6,347 nucleotides of DNA from Bacteroidales bacterium (GCA_027074135.1 JALTDM010000257.1:1-6347), one strand, 5' to 3'; counted from the first letter of the stretch, positions 1-6,342 are shown. Made by a program: numbers and translations. Notes: generated by a model from the sequence alone, not told the origin.

Positions 1-12
1 AGATATAAGACT

Positions 13-2064
13 ATGAAAATCATTAAGTATCTTTTGTTTTTTGCGGTAAGCTTTGTTTTTGTAGAATCAACTGCATTTGCTCAAAAAAAGAGTAAGGATG
101 AAATAAAAGGTGATGAAGCATATGAAATAGGAGAATATGCTGCAGCTATTAATTATTACAAAAAAGCTTATGCAAAAGAAAAAAATAATGCCAGAAAAGT
201 TGATATGGTATTTAAAATTGGTAAATGTTATTCTGCCAAAAATGAGCCAAGGTCTGCAGAATTGTGGTTTAGAAAAGCTATTATGGTTAAATATCCGGAT
301 CCTATAGTTTATTTGTATTATGCCAATGAATTAAAGAAAAACGGGAAATTTGAGGAGGCTATAAAATACTACAAGAAGTATAAGCAAATGGTTCCTAATG
401 ATAAAAGAGCGGATATCGGTATCAAATCAAGTAAGATGTCTGCTCAGTGGATAGCACACCCGACTAGATACAAAGTTGAAAATATGGCTATGTTTAATTC
501 CAGATTTGAAGATTTTTCTCCAACATATGCTACGAAAAAATTTAATATGGTGATTTTCTCTTCTAACAGGCCGGGATCAAAGGGTAACAGAACTAATAAG
601 ATTACAGGATTTGGTTTTACTGATTTGTGGTTTAGTAAAAAAGACAGAAAGGGTAAATGGAGTATCCCCGCACCTCTGCCGGGCGATTTTGTAAATACTG
701 AAGATGATGAAGGAGCCTCTTCTGTAAACAGAAAGGGAAATACTTTGTATTTTACGAGATGTAGAGTTATTAAGAATAAATTTGTAGGTTGTAAAATATA
801 TGCTTCAAAGAAAAAAGGTATAACATTTGGAGAAGCTGAGTTGATTCCCGTACCTGGTGCAAGTGATAGTGTTTCTATAGCACACCCGGCCATTTCGCCT
901 GATGATTTAACCTTATATTTTGCTGCTGAACTGCCGGGAGGTTACGGAGGTAAGGATATTTGGATGATGAAACGTGAAAAGAAAACCAAACCTTGGGGGG
1001 AACCTATAAATTTAGGTCCTCAAGTTAATACGCCGGGGAATGAAGTGTTTCCATACGCAAGAAAAAAGAATGAAATTTATTTTTCATCAGATTATTTGCC
1101 GGGCATGGGAGGTCTTGATATTTTTAAAGCTGTACGTGATAATAACGGGAAATGGCGCGTGGAAAATCTTAAATATCCCATCAATTCACCTTCTGATGAC
1201 TTTGGTATAACATTCGAAGGCAATAGGGAAAGAGGTTTTTTCTCCTCCAGTCGTCCTGGAGGAATAGGTAGTGATGATATTTATAAGTTCTGGTTACCGC
1301 CTTTACAATTTACTTTGTCTGGCTATGTTAGGGATCAAAAAACCGATGACCCTATATCTGGAGCAAAAGTTGTACTCAAAGGAAGTGACGGAAGTACACA
1401 AGAAGTGTTGTCTGAAGCAGACGGTTCGTTTAAATTTAAATTAAAACCGAATACGGATTATCAAGTGCTTGTTTCCAAGCAAGATTATCTTAATGGTTCG
1501 GCAAGTGTATCAACTGTTGGAATTGAAGAAGATAAAGATTTTAAACAAGATGTTTATTTAGCTTCTGTGAAAAAAGCTATTGAATTGCCGAATATTTTCT
1601 ACGATTATGCAAAAGCAACATTAAGACCGGAATCTAAAGCTGCACTGGATGAACTTGTTAAAACATTAAATGAAAATCCTAATATTGTAATAGAACTTTC
1701 AGCACATACCGATTTTAGAGGTAATGATAAATATAATATGGACTTATCGCAAAGAAGAGCGGAATCTGTTGTGAAATATTTAATTTCCAAGGGAATAGAT
1801 CCTGATAGGTTGGTTGCAAAAGGTTACGGAGAAACCAAGCCTAGGGTTGTGGATAAGAAAACTCATAAGAAATATCCATTTTTGCCGGAAGGTCAGGTCT
1901 TAACCCCGAAATTTATCATGTCTTTGCCAACAGAAGATCAACAAGAACTTGCTAATCAACTTAATAGACGAACAGAATTCAGGGTTTTAAGACAAGATTA
2001 TGTTCCAAAACCAAAACCAGTTAATGGTGTTGAACCGGCAGATAGTACAGGAGCAGATGAATAA
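13..2064 (+). CDS. PorE-like OmpA-family protein (TPR, PD40 propeller, CarboxypepD-reg, OmpA C-terminal)
   Basis: A 683-residue exported envelope protein. A signal peptide (residues 1-23, AFA before Gln24, no lipobox Cys) is followed by about three TPR-like helix pairs (30-135). Next come PD40/WD40-like propeller strands with the recurring pattern SP-x-LYF-S-x-RPGG-x-G-DI (about 168-188, 233-250, 291-317, 345-371, 397-424), a CarboxypepD-regulatory-like beta domain (432-516), and an OmpA peptidoglycan-binding domain (525-660). In the OmpA domain, Asp567 (HTDFRG) and Arg582 (QRRAES) sit 15 residues apart, as do the diaminopimelate-binding Asp and Arg of known OmpA domains. This domain order is that of PorE, a T9SS component in Porphyromonas, but Bacteroidota carry several paralogues of the same build, often beside porP/sprF genes, so the exact identity is open. 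The expected site is the periplasm, tethering an outer-membrane complex to peptidoglycan. A roughly 40-residue insert lies before the final NRRTEF strand. Only 12 bases precede the ATG, so the promoter is not visible. An intrinsic terminator follows. Confidence 0.9.
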   Translation: MKIIKYLLFFAVSFVFVESTAFAQKKSKDEIKGDEAYEIGEYAAAINYYKKAYAKEKNNARKVDMVFKIGKCYSAKNEPRSAELWFRKAIMVKYPDPIVYLYYANELKKNGKFEEAIKYYKKYKQMVPNDKRADIGIKSSKMSAQWIAHPTRYKVENMAMFNSRFEDFSPTYATKKFNMVIFSSNRPGSKGNRTNKITGFGFTDLWFSKKDRKGKWSIPAPLPGDFVNTEDDEGASSVNRKGNTLYFTRCRVIKNKFVGCKIYASKKKGITFGEAELIPVPGASDSVSIAHPAISPDDLTLYFAAELPGGYGGKDIWMMKREKKTKPWGEPINLGPQVNTPGNEVFPYARKKNEIYFSSDYLPGMGGLDIFKAVRDNNGKWRVENLKYPINSPSDDFGITFEGNRERGFFSSSRPGGIGSDDIYKFWLPPLQFTLSGYVRDQKTDDPISGAKVVLKGSDGSTQEVLSEADGSFKFKLKPNTDYQVLVSKQDYLNGSASVSTVGIEEDKDFKQDVYLASVKKAIELPNIFYDYAKATLRPESKAALDELVKTLNENPNIVIELSAHTDFRGNDKYNMDLSQRRAESVVKYLISKGIDPDRLVAKGYGETKPRVVDKKTHKKYPFLPEGQVLTPKFIMSLPTEDQQELANQLNRRTEFRVLRQDYVPKPKPVNGVEPADSTGADE

Positions 2065-2087
2065 ATAATTGTTAAAATTTATATGTC

Positions 2088-2121
2088 AAAGCCCTTTCCG
2101 TTTATTGGATAGGGCTTTTTT
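2088..2121 (+). terminator. Intrinsic terminator after the PorE-like gene
   Basis: AAAGCCCT (2088-2095) pairs perfectly with AGGGCTTT (2111-2118). After a single T-T mismatch, three more pairs (2097-2099 with 2107-2109) close a 7-base loop. A run of six T ends at 2121. It starts 23 bases after the stop codon at 2064 and is oriented for the + strand. Because the long TTG-initiated frame of the next gene runs through this hairpin, it also argues against that longer start. Confidence 0.88.
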
Positions 2122-2134
2122 ATTATTTGAAATT

Positions 2135-3055
2135 ATGGAAAAGAAAAAATACGATTTATTGGTAATAACGGGTACTACAGCTTCCGGGAAAACAAAATTG
2201 GCTGCTTATGTGGCAAAAGATATAAATGGAGAAATTATTAGTGCGGATTCGCGTCAAGTTTATCGAAGAATGGATATTGGTACTGGAAAGGATATTGATG
2301 ATTATATTGTTAAAGGAGTTAAAATTCCGTATCATTTGATTGATATTGCCGAACCTGGGGAACAGTATAATGCTTATATGTTTGTGAGAGACTTTGTTGT
2401 TGCTTATAATAATATTACGAATAGGAAAAAGGTGCCGATATTGTGTGGTGGAACTGGCTTATATGTTTCTGCAGTTACAATGGGATATGAATTTTATGAC
2501 GGTGAGCCCAATGAAAGTTTGAGGAAAGAACTTGAACAGAAATCTCTTGAAGATTTACAAAAGATGATTTTAGGGAAAGGAATAATCCTTAATGAATCTG
2601 ATTTTTACAATAAAAGACGGTTGATTAGAAGGGTGGAAAGTTTTTATGGAACACAAAGAAGTAATAAAGTGAAAGTTCCTTCGTTAAATTATTTAATTGT
2701 GGCAATGCAGGTTAGTAAAGAAGAGAGGAAACAAAAAATACGCAACCGCTTGATTGAACGTCTTGATGAAGGTATGGTTGAAGAAATAAAAAAACTGCTC
2801 AATGAAGTAGGCAAAGATGTGTTGCTATCTTACGGACTGGAATATAAATGGGTTACACTGTATCTTATTGGTGAACTTTCTTATGACAAAATGGTCGAAA
2901 AACTTGAAATTGAAATCAATCGCTTTGCAAAAAGACAAATGACATGGTTTAGAGGTATGGAGAGAAAAGGTATAAAAATACATTGGTTAGATGCGAAATT
3001 GCCACTTGCCGAGAAAGTGGAAATAGTAAAAAAGCTATGGTATGAAAATTGGTAG
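2135..3055 (+). CDS. miaA: tRNA dimethylallyltransferase MiaA
   Basis: Transfers a dimethylallyl group from DMAPP to N6 of A37 in tRNAs that read UNN codons (i6A37), in the cytoplasm. The 306 residues fit the family length. Visible motifs are the P-loop GTTASGKT (13-20), ADSRQVYR with the presumed general base Asp38, GTGKD (49-53), CGGTGLY (104-110), the NKRRLIRRVE segment (159-168), and AKRQMTWFRG (265-274) near the C-terminus. The E. coli-type GYRQ motif is replaced by YGLEYK (233-238), which I recall from one of the two MiaA groups found in Bacteroidota. The frame is open back to a TTG at 2069, but those 22 extra codons overlap the upstream terminator and show no family similarity, so ATG 2135 was chosen. 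No clear Shine-Dalgarno is seen; the leader is AT-rich, as usual in this phylum. The start lies 13 bases after the terminator T-run, and the stop lies 9 bp from that of the convergent asparaginase gene. Confidence 0.95.
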   Translation: MEKKKYDLLVITGTTASGKTKLAAYVAKDINGEIISADSRQVYRRMDIGTGKDIDDYIVKGVKIPYHLIDIAEPGEQYNAYMFVRDFVVAYNNITNRKKVPILCGGTGLYVSAVTMGYEFYDGEPNESLRKELEQKSLEDLQKMILGKGIILNESDFYNKRRLIRRVESFYGTQRSNKVKVPSLNYLIVAMQVSKEERKQKIRNRLIERLDEGMVEEIKKLLNEVGKDVLLSYGLEYKWVTLYLIGELSYDKMVEKLEIEINRFAKRQMTWFRGMERKGIKIHWLDAKLPLAEKVEIVKKLWYENW

Positions 3056-3064
3056 TATGGTATT

Positions 3065-4096
3065 CTAAACGCTTATTTCTCCCGCGATATTTTTTCCGAG
3101 AGTTTCTTTAATTGATTCTGTATCCATTTTTGACCCAAGTAAAAACATTAGTTTGGTAAGAGCGGCTTCGGTAGTGATGTCGTATCCGCTTACAACACCA
3201 ATTTCTTTTAGTTTGCGGCCATTTTCGTATCTGTCCATATCAACCTTGCCTACGCTGCATTGTGTTACATTGTACACAATTATGCCTCTGTCAACAGCGT
3301 TTTTTATTTTGTTGATGAACCAACTTTCCGAAGAAGCATTGCCTGCACCGTAAGTCTCAAGAATCAATCCCTCAATTCCTTTTATTTCCGTGATGCTGCT
3401 GACATATTCTTCACTCATACCGGGGAATAGTTTCAAAATAGCAACATTTTTGTCCATTTGCTTGTAGAATGCGGGTAGTCTGTCCAATTGTTGATAATAG
3501 ATGTGTTTAAAATTGTAAGTAATGTCTATGCCTGCTTCCGCTAAGGCGGGATAGTTTGGGCTAGCAAAGGCATCAAAATAATTTGTGTTATATTTAGTTG
3601 TTCTGTTGGCACGGTGGAGTTTTGCATCGAAGTAAATGCATACTTCGGGTACTTTTGCTTTGCCGTTTTCAAACTTGTCTGCTGCAATTTGTATGGAAGT
3701 AATTAGATTTTCTTTTCCGTCTGTGCGAATCATACCAATGGGAAGTTGTGAACCCGTGAGAATAACCGGCTTGCTTATGTTTTGAATCAAAAAACTGAGA
3801 GCTGAACCGGTAAACGACATTGTATCGGTGCCGTGCAATATTACAAAGCCGTCGTATGAATTGTAATTTCTTTGAATAATTTCCACGAGTTTTATCCAGT
3901 CCGGGATATTTATATCTGATGAATCTATAGGCCTGTCGAAAGAGATAAAGTTAATTTTTATGTCAAATTGATTAAGATCTGGTATATACTTCAAAATATT
4001 GGCAAAGTCAAACGGTTTTAAAGTGCCTGTAGCGGGGTCAGTCATCATCCCTATTGTTCCGCCTGTGTAAATCAATAAAACTTTGGCTGTTTTCAT
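3065..4096 (-). CDS. ansA: Type I (cytoplasmic) L-asparaginase
   Basis: Hydrolyses L-asparagine to aspartate and ammonia. From ATG 4096 the protein has 343 residues, close to the E. coli AnsA length. The amidohydrolase signatures are present: YTGGTIGM with nucleophile Thr14, DSSD around Ser60, HGTDTM with Thr90-Asp91, and NRTTK with Lys168, completing the Thr-Asp-Lys set. DAFASPN follows Lys168, as in AnsA. The C-terminal domain shows ETYGAGN (247-253), TQCSVG (278-283; E. coli AnsA has a TQC here that I recall as part of its allosteric asparagine site) and DITTEAALTKL (306-316). No signal peptide is seen, which separates it from periplasmic type II enzymes. The frame extends to a TTG at 4153, but those 19 codons resemble nothing in the family and begin within about 15 bases of the putative -7 element. 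It lies 116 bp downstream of hemW on the same strand, with its own candidate promoter. No terminator is seen before the convergent miaA. Confidence 0.93.
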   Translation of the reverse strand: MKTAKVLLIYTGGTIGMMTDPATGTLKPFDFANILKYIPDLNQFDIKINFISFDRPIDSSDINIPDWIKLVEIIQRNYNSYDGFVILHGTDTMSFTGSALSFLIQNISKPVILTGSQLPIGMIRTDGKENLITSIQIAADKFENGKAKVPEVCIYFDAKLHRANRTTKYNTNYFDAFASPNYPALAEAGIDITYNFKHIYYQQLDRLPAFYKQMDKNVAILKLFPGMSEEYVSSITEIKGIEGLILETYGAGNASSESWFINKIKNAVDRGIIVYNVTQCSVGKVDMDRYENGRKLKEIGVVSGYDITTEAALTKLMFLLGSKMDTESIKETLGKNIAGEISV

Positions 4097-4167
4097 GTGT
4101 TTTATATTTGTAATAATATTTACAGAATGAAGTTTTCGGTTGACATTGTTCAATTTGTAATTGGCTG

Positions 4168-4175
4168 CAAAAGTA
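4168..4175 (-). promoter_or_regulatory. Candidate Bacteroidota -7 promoter element for the asparaginase gene
   Basis: On the - strand these bases read TACTTTTG, an exact match to TAnnTTTG, the -7 consensus of the Bacteroidota primary sigma factor, and they are followed by CA. Transcription would start near 4160-4163, giving a leader of about 65 bases to ATG 4096. No TTG -33 element is found at the usual spacing of about 19 bases, so the call rests on the -7 match and on its place in the hemW-asparaginase gap. The rest of that gap (4097-4212) shows no terminator hairpin after hemW and no RNA structure I can support. Confidence 0.5.
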
Positions 4176-4212
4176 ACTTAAATTTATGTAGGTTGTATAG
4201 GTGTTAGTAGCC

Positions 4213-5355
4213 TTAAATCATAAAATCTGCCATAATTCCGTCGGATACAAACATTCCTCTTTCAGTCAGGATTATTTTATCTTTGTCAAAAATCAGTAGC
4301 TCTGGCAGGTCTTTATATTTTTTTAACTTTTTTAATACATGTTCGTGGTATTGATTGCCAAAGAAATTTTTGATATGGTTTAAAGACATACCTTCGGAAG
4401 TTCTGAGGGAAGTGATTACATAGTCGTTGAATTTGTCTTTTGTTGTAAGTGTTTCTTCTTCGGAAAAGTCATTATCCCCGTTATTTATGCTTTTGATGTA
4501 CTTGTAAACATTTGCAATATTCCATAATCTTTTATCTACTGTGTAAGAATGGGCGGAAGGACCTACACCGATGTATTTCATTCCGAACCAGTAACCAGAA
4601 TTGTGTTTCGATTCAAAACCTTTTTTTGAAAAATTTGAAATTTCGTAATGATTGTATTCGTTGGATTTCAGTATGTTGCAAACTAATAGATATTGCGTTA
4701 AACTATCGTCGTCTCTTAGTGTTTCGAGTTTGTTTTTTTTATGGAGTATGCCGAAAACCGTGTTTGGTTCAATACTCAAATGATAAGCTGAAATGTGTTT
4801 GATGCCATGATTTATAAGTGTTTCCAGTGACTTTTCAATGGTTTGGATATCAAATCCCTGAATACCGTAAATGATGTCTGCCGAAATATTTGTAAAACCT
4901 ACTTCAGTCAATAGATTCAGAGCTTCAATATTTTTTGCTGCGGAATGCTTTCTACCGAGAAACTTCAAAATATTATCGTCAAAAGATTGTGTACCTATGC
5001 TTATCCTGTTAATTCCAAGTGATTTCCACAGTTTTACATTTCCTTTAGTTACATTCTCGGGATTTATTTCAAAGGTGATTTCTGCATCTACGGAAATTGT
5101 AAAATGTTTATTTACAGTATCAAAAATTGTAGCCAATTGTTTATCCGAAAGTATTGAAGGTGTACCGCCACCGAAATATACGGAAGTGAGTTTGTTGGTG
5201 TCGAGTAGGTTTCTCTTCAGATTTATTTCTTTTAGTAATGCGGAAACAAAATCATTGGTATATTCTATTTTTACTGTTGAGTAGAAATCACAATACGGGC
5301 ATTTTGATTTACAGAAAGGTACATGTATGTATAGTCCTGTGACGGATGAGTTCAT
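4213..5355 (-). CDS. hemW: HemW, radical-SAM haem chaperone (coproporphyrinogen III oxidase-like)
   Basis: A radical-SAM protein of 380 residues, matching HemW length (about 378 in E. coli). HemW proteins bind haem and deliver it to membrane haem proteins, and they are often misannotated as oxygen-independent coproporphyrinogen oxidase (HemN). The 4Fe-4S motif CKSKCPYC uses Cys15, Cys19 and Cys22. The next residues are DF, so the extra Cys of HemN is missing and the HemN-type N-terminal extension is absent. Further signatures are YFGGGTPS (60-67), EINPEN (96-101), RISIGTQSF (117-125), AYHLSIEPNT (190-199), YWFGMKYIGVGPSAHSY (255-271) and a HemN_C-type tail with LTERGMFVSDGI (363-374). The frame is open back to a TTG at 5382, which lies in the loop of the upstream terminator, so ATG 5355 was chosen. 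That ATG is only 7 bases beyond the terminator T-run. The asparaginase gene follows on the same strand with no terminator between them, so read-through is possible. Confidence 0.94.
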   Translation of the reverse strand: MNSSVTGLYIHVPFCKSKCPYCDFYSTVKIEYTNDFVSALLKEINLKRNLLDTNKLTSVYFGGGTPSILSDKQLATIFDTVNKHFTISVDAEITFEINPENVTKGNVKLWKSLGINRISIGTQSFDDNILKFLGRKHSAAKNIEALNLLTEVGFTNISADIIYGIQGFDIQTIEKSLETLINHGIKHISAYHLSIEPNTVFGILHKKNKLETLRDDDSLTQYLLVCNILKSNEYNHYEISNFSKKGFESKHNSGYWFGMKYIGVGPSAHSYTVDKRLWNIANVYKYIKSINNGDNDFSEEETLTTKDKFNDYVITSLRTSEGMSLNHIKNFFGNQYHEHVLKKLKKYKDLPELLIFDKDKIILTERGMFVSDGIMADFMI

Positions 5356-5360
5356 AAGTG

Positions 5361-5368
5361 CGAAAATA
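5361..5368 (-). promoter_or_regulatory. Weak candidate -7 element for hemW, overlapping the upstream terminator tail
   Basis: The - strand reads TATTTTCG followed by CA, one mismatch from TAnnTTTG. It overlaps the T-rich tail of the terminator and ends 5 bases before the hemW ATG, so a transcript from it would have almost no leader. A TTTG upstream is spaced about 11 bases away rather than about 19, so there is no supporting -33 element. It is listed because nothing better is visible between the cargo gene and hemW. Confidence 0.25.
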
Positions 5369-5394
5369 AAAAAGGGCGGCAAAAAGCCACCCTT
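5363..5394 (-). terminator. Intrinsic terminator of the T9SS cargo gene
   Basis: On the - strand AAGGGTGGC (5394-5386) pairs with GCCGCCCTT (5380-5372) around a TTTTT loop, a 9-bp stem with one U-G wobble. It is followed by six T, an A and four T (5373-5363; the first two T lie in the stem). The wobble pair forms only in - strand RNA (it is a C-A mismatch on the + strand), and the T-run is on that side, so the direction is clear. It begins 24 bases after the cargo stop codon and ends 7 bases before the hemW ATG. Confidence 0.93.
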
Positions 5395-5418
5395 AAAGTT
5401 AACAAGATTTACTTGAAA

Positions 5419-6321
5419 TTATTTTTGAAGAACAATTTTCTTGTTCAGTACTTTTCCATTATCAGAAATTTTCAAAATATAAATACCATTGTTGAGGTTG
5501 GCAATGTTTATGTTGCGTGTTACATTGTTAAATTCAGCAACTTTGTTACCTGTTACATCGTAAACTTCAACAGTAGCATTTTTAACACCTCCAAAAAGAA
5601 CTTTACCTTTTGTTAATGTAGGATAAATAACAACGTTTGTAAGTTCTGCATTGTCAACTGAAGTTGTGGTTTCACAAACAATTGGGAAAATTGCTAAAGA
5701 TACATCTAAGCCTGTTAGAGATTTAGCAGGACTCCAAGAACCATTGTATTTAATTAGCGCTTCATCAGGTGCTGTAGAATTACCATTTGTATTAGAAACT
5801 ATTGCAATAGTATCTCCATTGGTTGGGTTATCAATTGTAATAATAAAATTACCACTAATAGATGCAGGTGTATCAAACACAACATGAGTCATTGTGCTAC
5901 TATCAGCATCTGTTGCTATTTGAGAAATAGGAACTTGTTGAGATGCTAATAGAGTACCAGGAGTTGTGTCATTTAATGGTTGGTAAACATTGAATGTAAC
6001 GTTTCCATTATTCCCACTATCATAACCTTTATAGAAATAAACAAACATTTCACCTAATTGTGTACCTGTGCCGGTGTAAGTAAAGTATTCACCATTGCTT
6101 TCAGTGTTATATTCGTTAACTCCGAATAAGTAACCGTTATTTGTTATATAAACAGTTAAAGTATCACCTGCAACGGGGTTGAGTGTATCACAAGTTGCTT
6201 TAGTTGTTGTTGGAGCTAATTTTACATTTTTTACATTTTTACCTGAAACTCCGTCAATTTTTTGTGCATTTGCGCCGAAAATCATTCCTGCAAACGCAAA
6301 CAATAAAATAATTTTTTTCAT
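5419..6321 (-). CDS. Secreted protein with T9SS type A C-terminal sorting domain; N-terminal region unidentified
   Basis: A 300-residue exported protein. A clear signal peptide (residues 1-19, KK then a hydrophobic core, ANA before Gln20) is followed by a Thr/Asn/Gly-rich, beta-strand-like region (about 40-220) that I do not recognise. It has motifs GDTLTVY, GYLFGVNEY, VTFNVYQP and FIITIDNPTNGDTIAIVS, and only two cysteines (44 and 216), one at each end of the region. The last 75-80 residues fit a Por-secretion (T9SS type A) sorting domain: VIYPTLTKGKV (231-241), VEVYDVTGNKV (251-261), NIANLNNGIYILKI (272-285) and a basic KKIVLQK end. By family knowledge, the cargo crosses the outer membrane through the T9SS, and the tail is removed and often replaced by a surface anchor. 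A non-enzymatic surface or adhesion role is possible, but no catalytic motif is seen. The A-rich leader and a terminator of its own suggest a single-gene, possibly well-expressed unit; this is inference. The ATG at 6321 is the natural start, directly before the signal peptide. Confidence 0.9.
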   Translation of the reverse strand: MKKIILLFAFAGMIFGANAQKIDGVSGKNVKNVKLAPTTTKATCDTLNPVAGDTLTVYITNNGYLFGVNEYNTESNGEYFTYTGTGTQLGEMFVYFYKGYDSGNNGNVTFNVYQPLNDTTPGTLLASQQVPISQIATDADSSTMTHVVFDTPASISGNFIITIDNPTNGDTIAIVSNTNGNSTAPDEALIKYNGSWSPAKSLTGLDVSLAIFPIVCETTTSVDNAELTNVVIYPTLTKGKVLFGGVKNATVEVYDVTGNKVAEFNNVTRNINIANLNNGIYILKISDNGKVLNKKIVLQK

Positions 6322-6342
6322 AGTTTTTTAGTTTTTTAGTTT
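6322..6342 (-). repeat. Short 8-bp tandem repeat in the leader of the T9SS cargo gene
   Basis: On the + strand AGTTTTTT occurs twice in tandem (6322-6329, 6330-6337), followed by a partial third copy, AGTTT. In the mRNA sense this is A-rich, AAAAAACT repeated, and ends at the ATG. A-rich leaders commonly stand in for Shine-Dalgarno sequences in Bacteroidota, so a role in translation initiation is plausible. No Shine-Dalgarno is visible. Confidence 0.6.

Noticed and set aside
452..890. Repeated word ATAGCACACCC (about 452-462 and 880-890) in the PorE-like gene
   Set aside because: Both encode Ile-Ala-His-Pro in the same reading frame; only two copies, best explained by similar peptide segments or chance rather than a DNA repeat element.
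444..893. 149-codon open frame on the - strand inside the PorE-like gene
   Set aside because: It is antisense to a well-supported multidomain gene, has no recognisable motif or signal, and is explained by low stop frequency opposite that gene.
2069..2134. N-terminal extension of miaA from a TTG codon
   Set aside because: It runs through the intrinsic terminator, has no family similarity, and a good ATG lies just before the first conserved motif.
3056..3064. Shared bidirectional terminator between miaA and the asparaginase gene
   Set aside because: No inverted repeat with flanking T-runs could be found in or around the 9-bp gap.
4102..4110. TATATTTG on the + strand, an exact TAnnTTTG match
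   Set aside because: It points into the gap and the antisense side of hemW, where no + strand gene exists; one AT-rich octamer is expected by chance.
4097..4153. N-terminal extension of the asparaginase from a TTG codon
   Set aside because: The extra 19 residues have no family counterpart; the ATG at 4096 gives the standard type I length and start.
4871..5284. 137-codon + strand frame opposite hemW, with others at 4512-4802, 3153-3353, 5413-5616 and 5651-5887
   Set aside because: All are shadows of confident - strand genes, with no domain signatures or initiation signals.
4213..5355. Annotation as HemN, oxygen-independent coproporphyrinogen III oxidase
   Set aside because: The Cys motif is followed by Asp-Phe rather than the extra Cys of HemN, the protein is about 80 residues shorter than HemN, and the signatures fit HemW.
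5356..5382. N-terminal extension of hemW from a TTG codon
   Set aside because: The TTG is in the loop of a terminator hairpin and the extra residues simply translate its T-tract.
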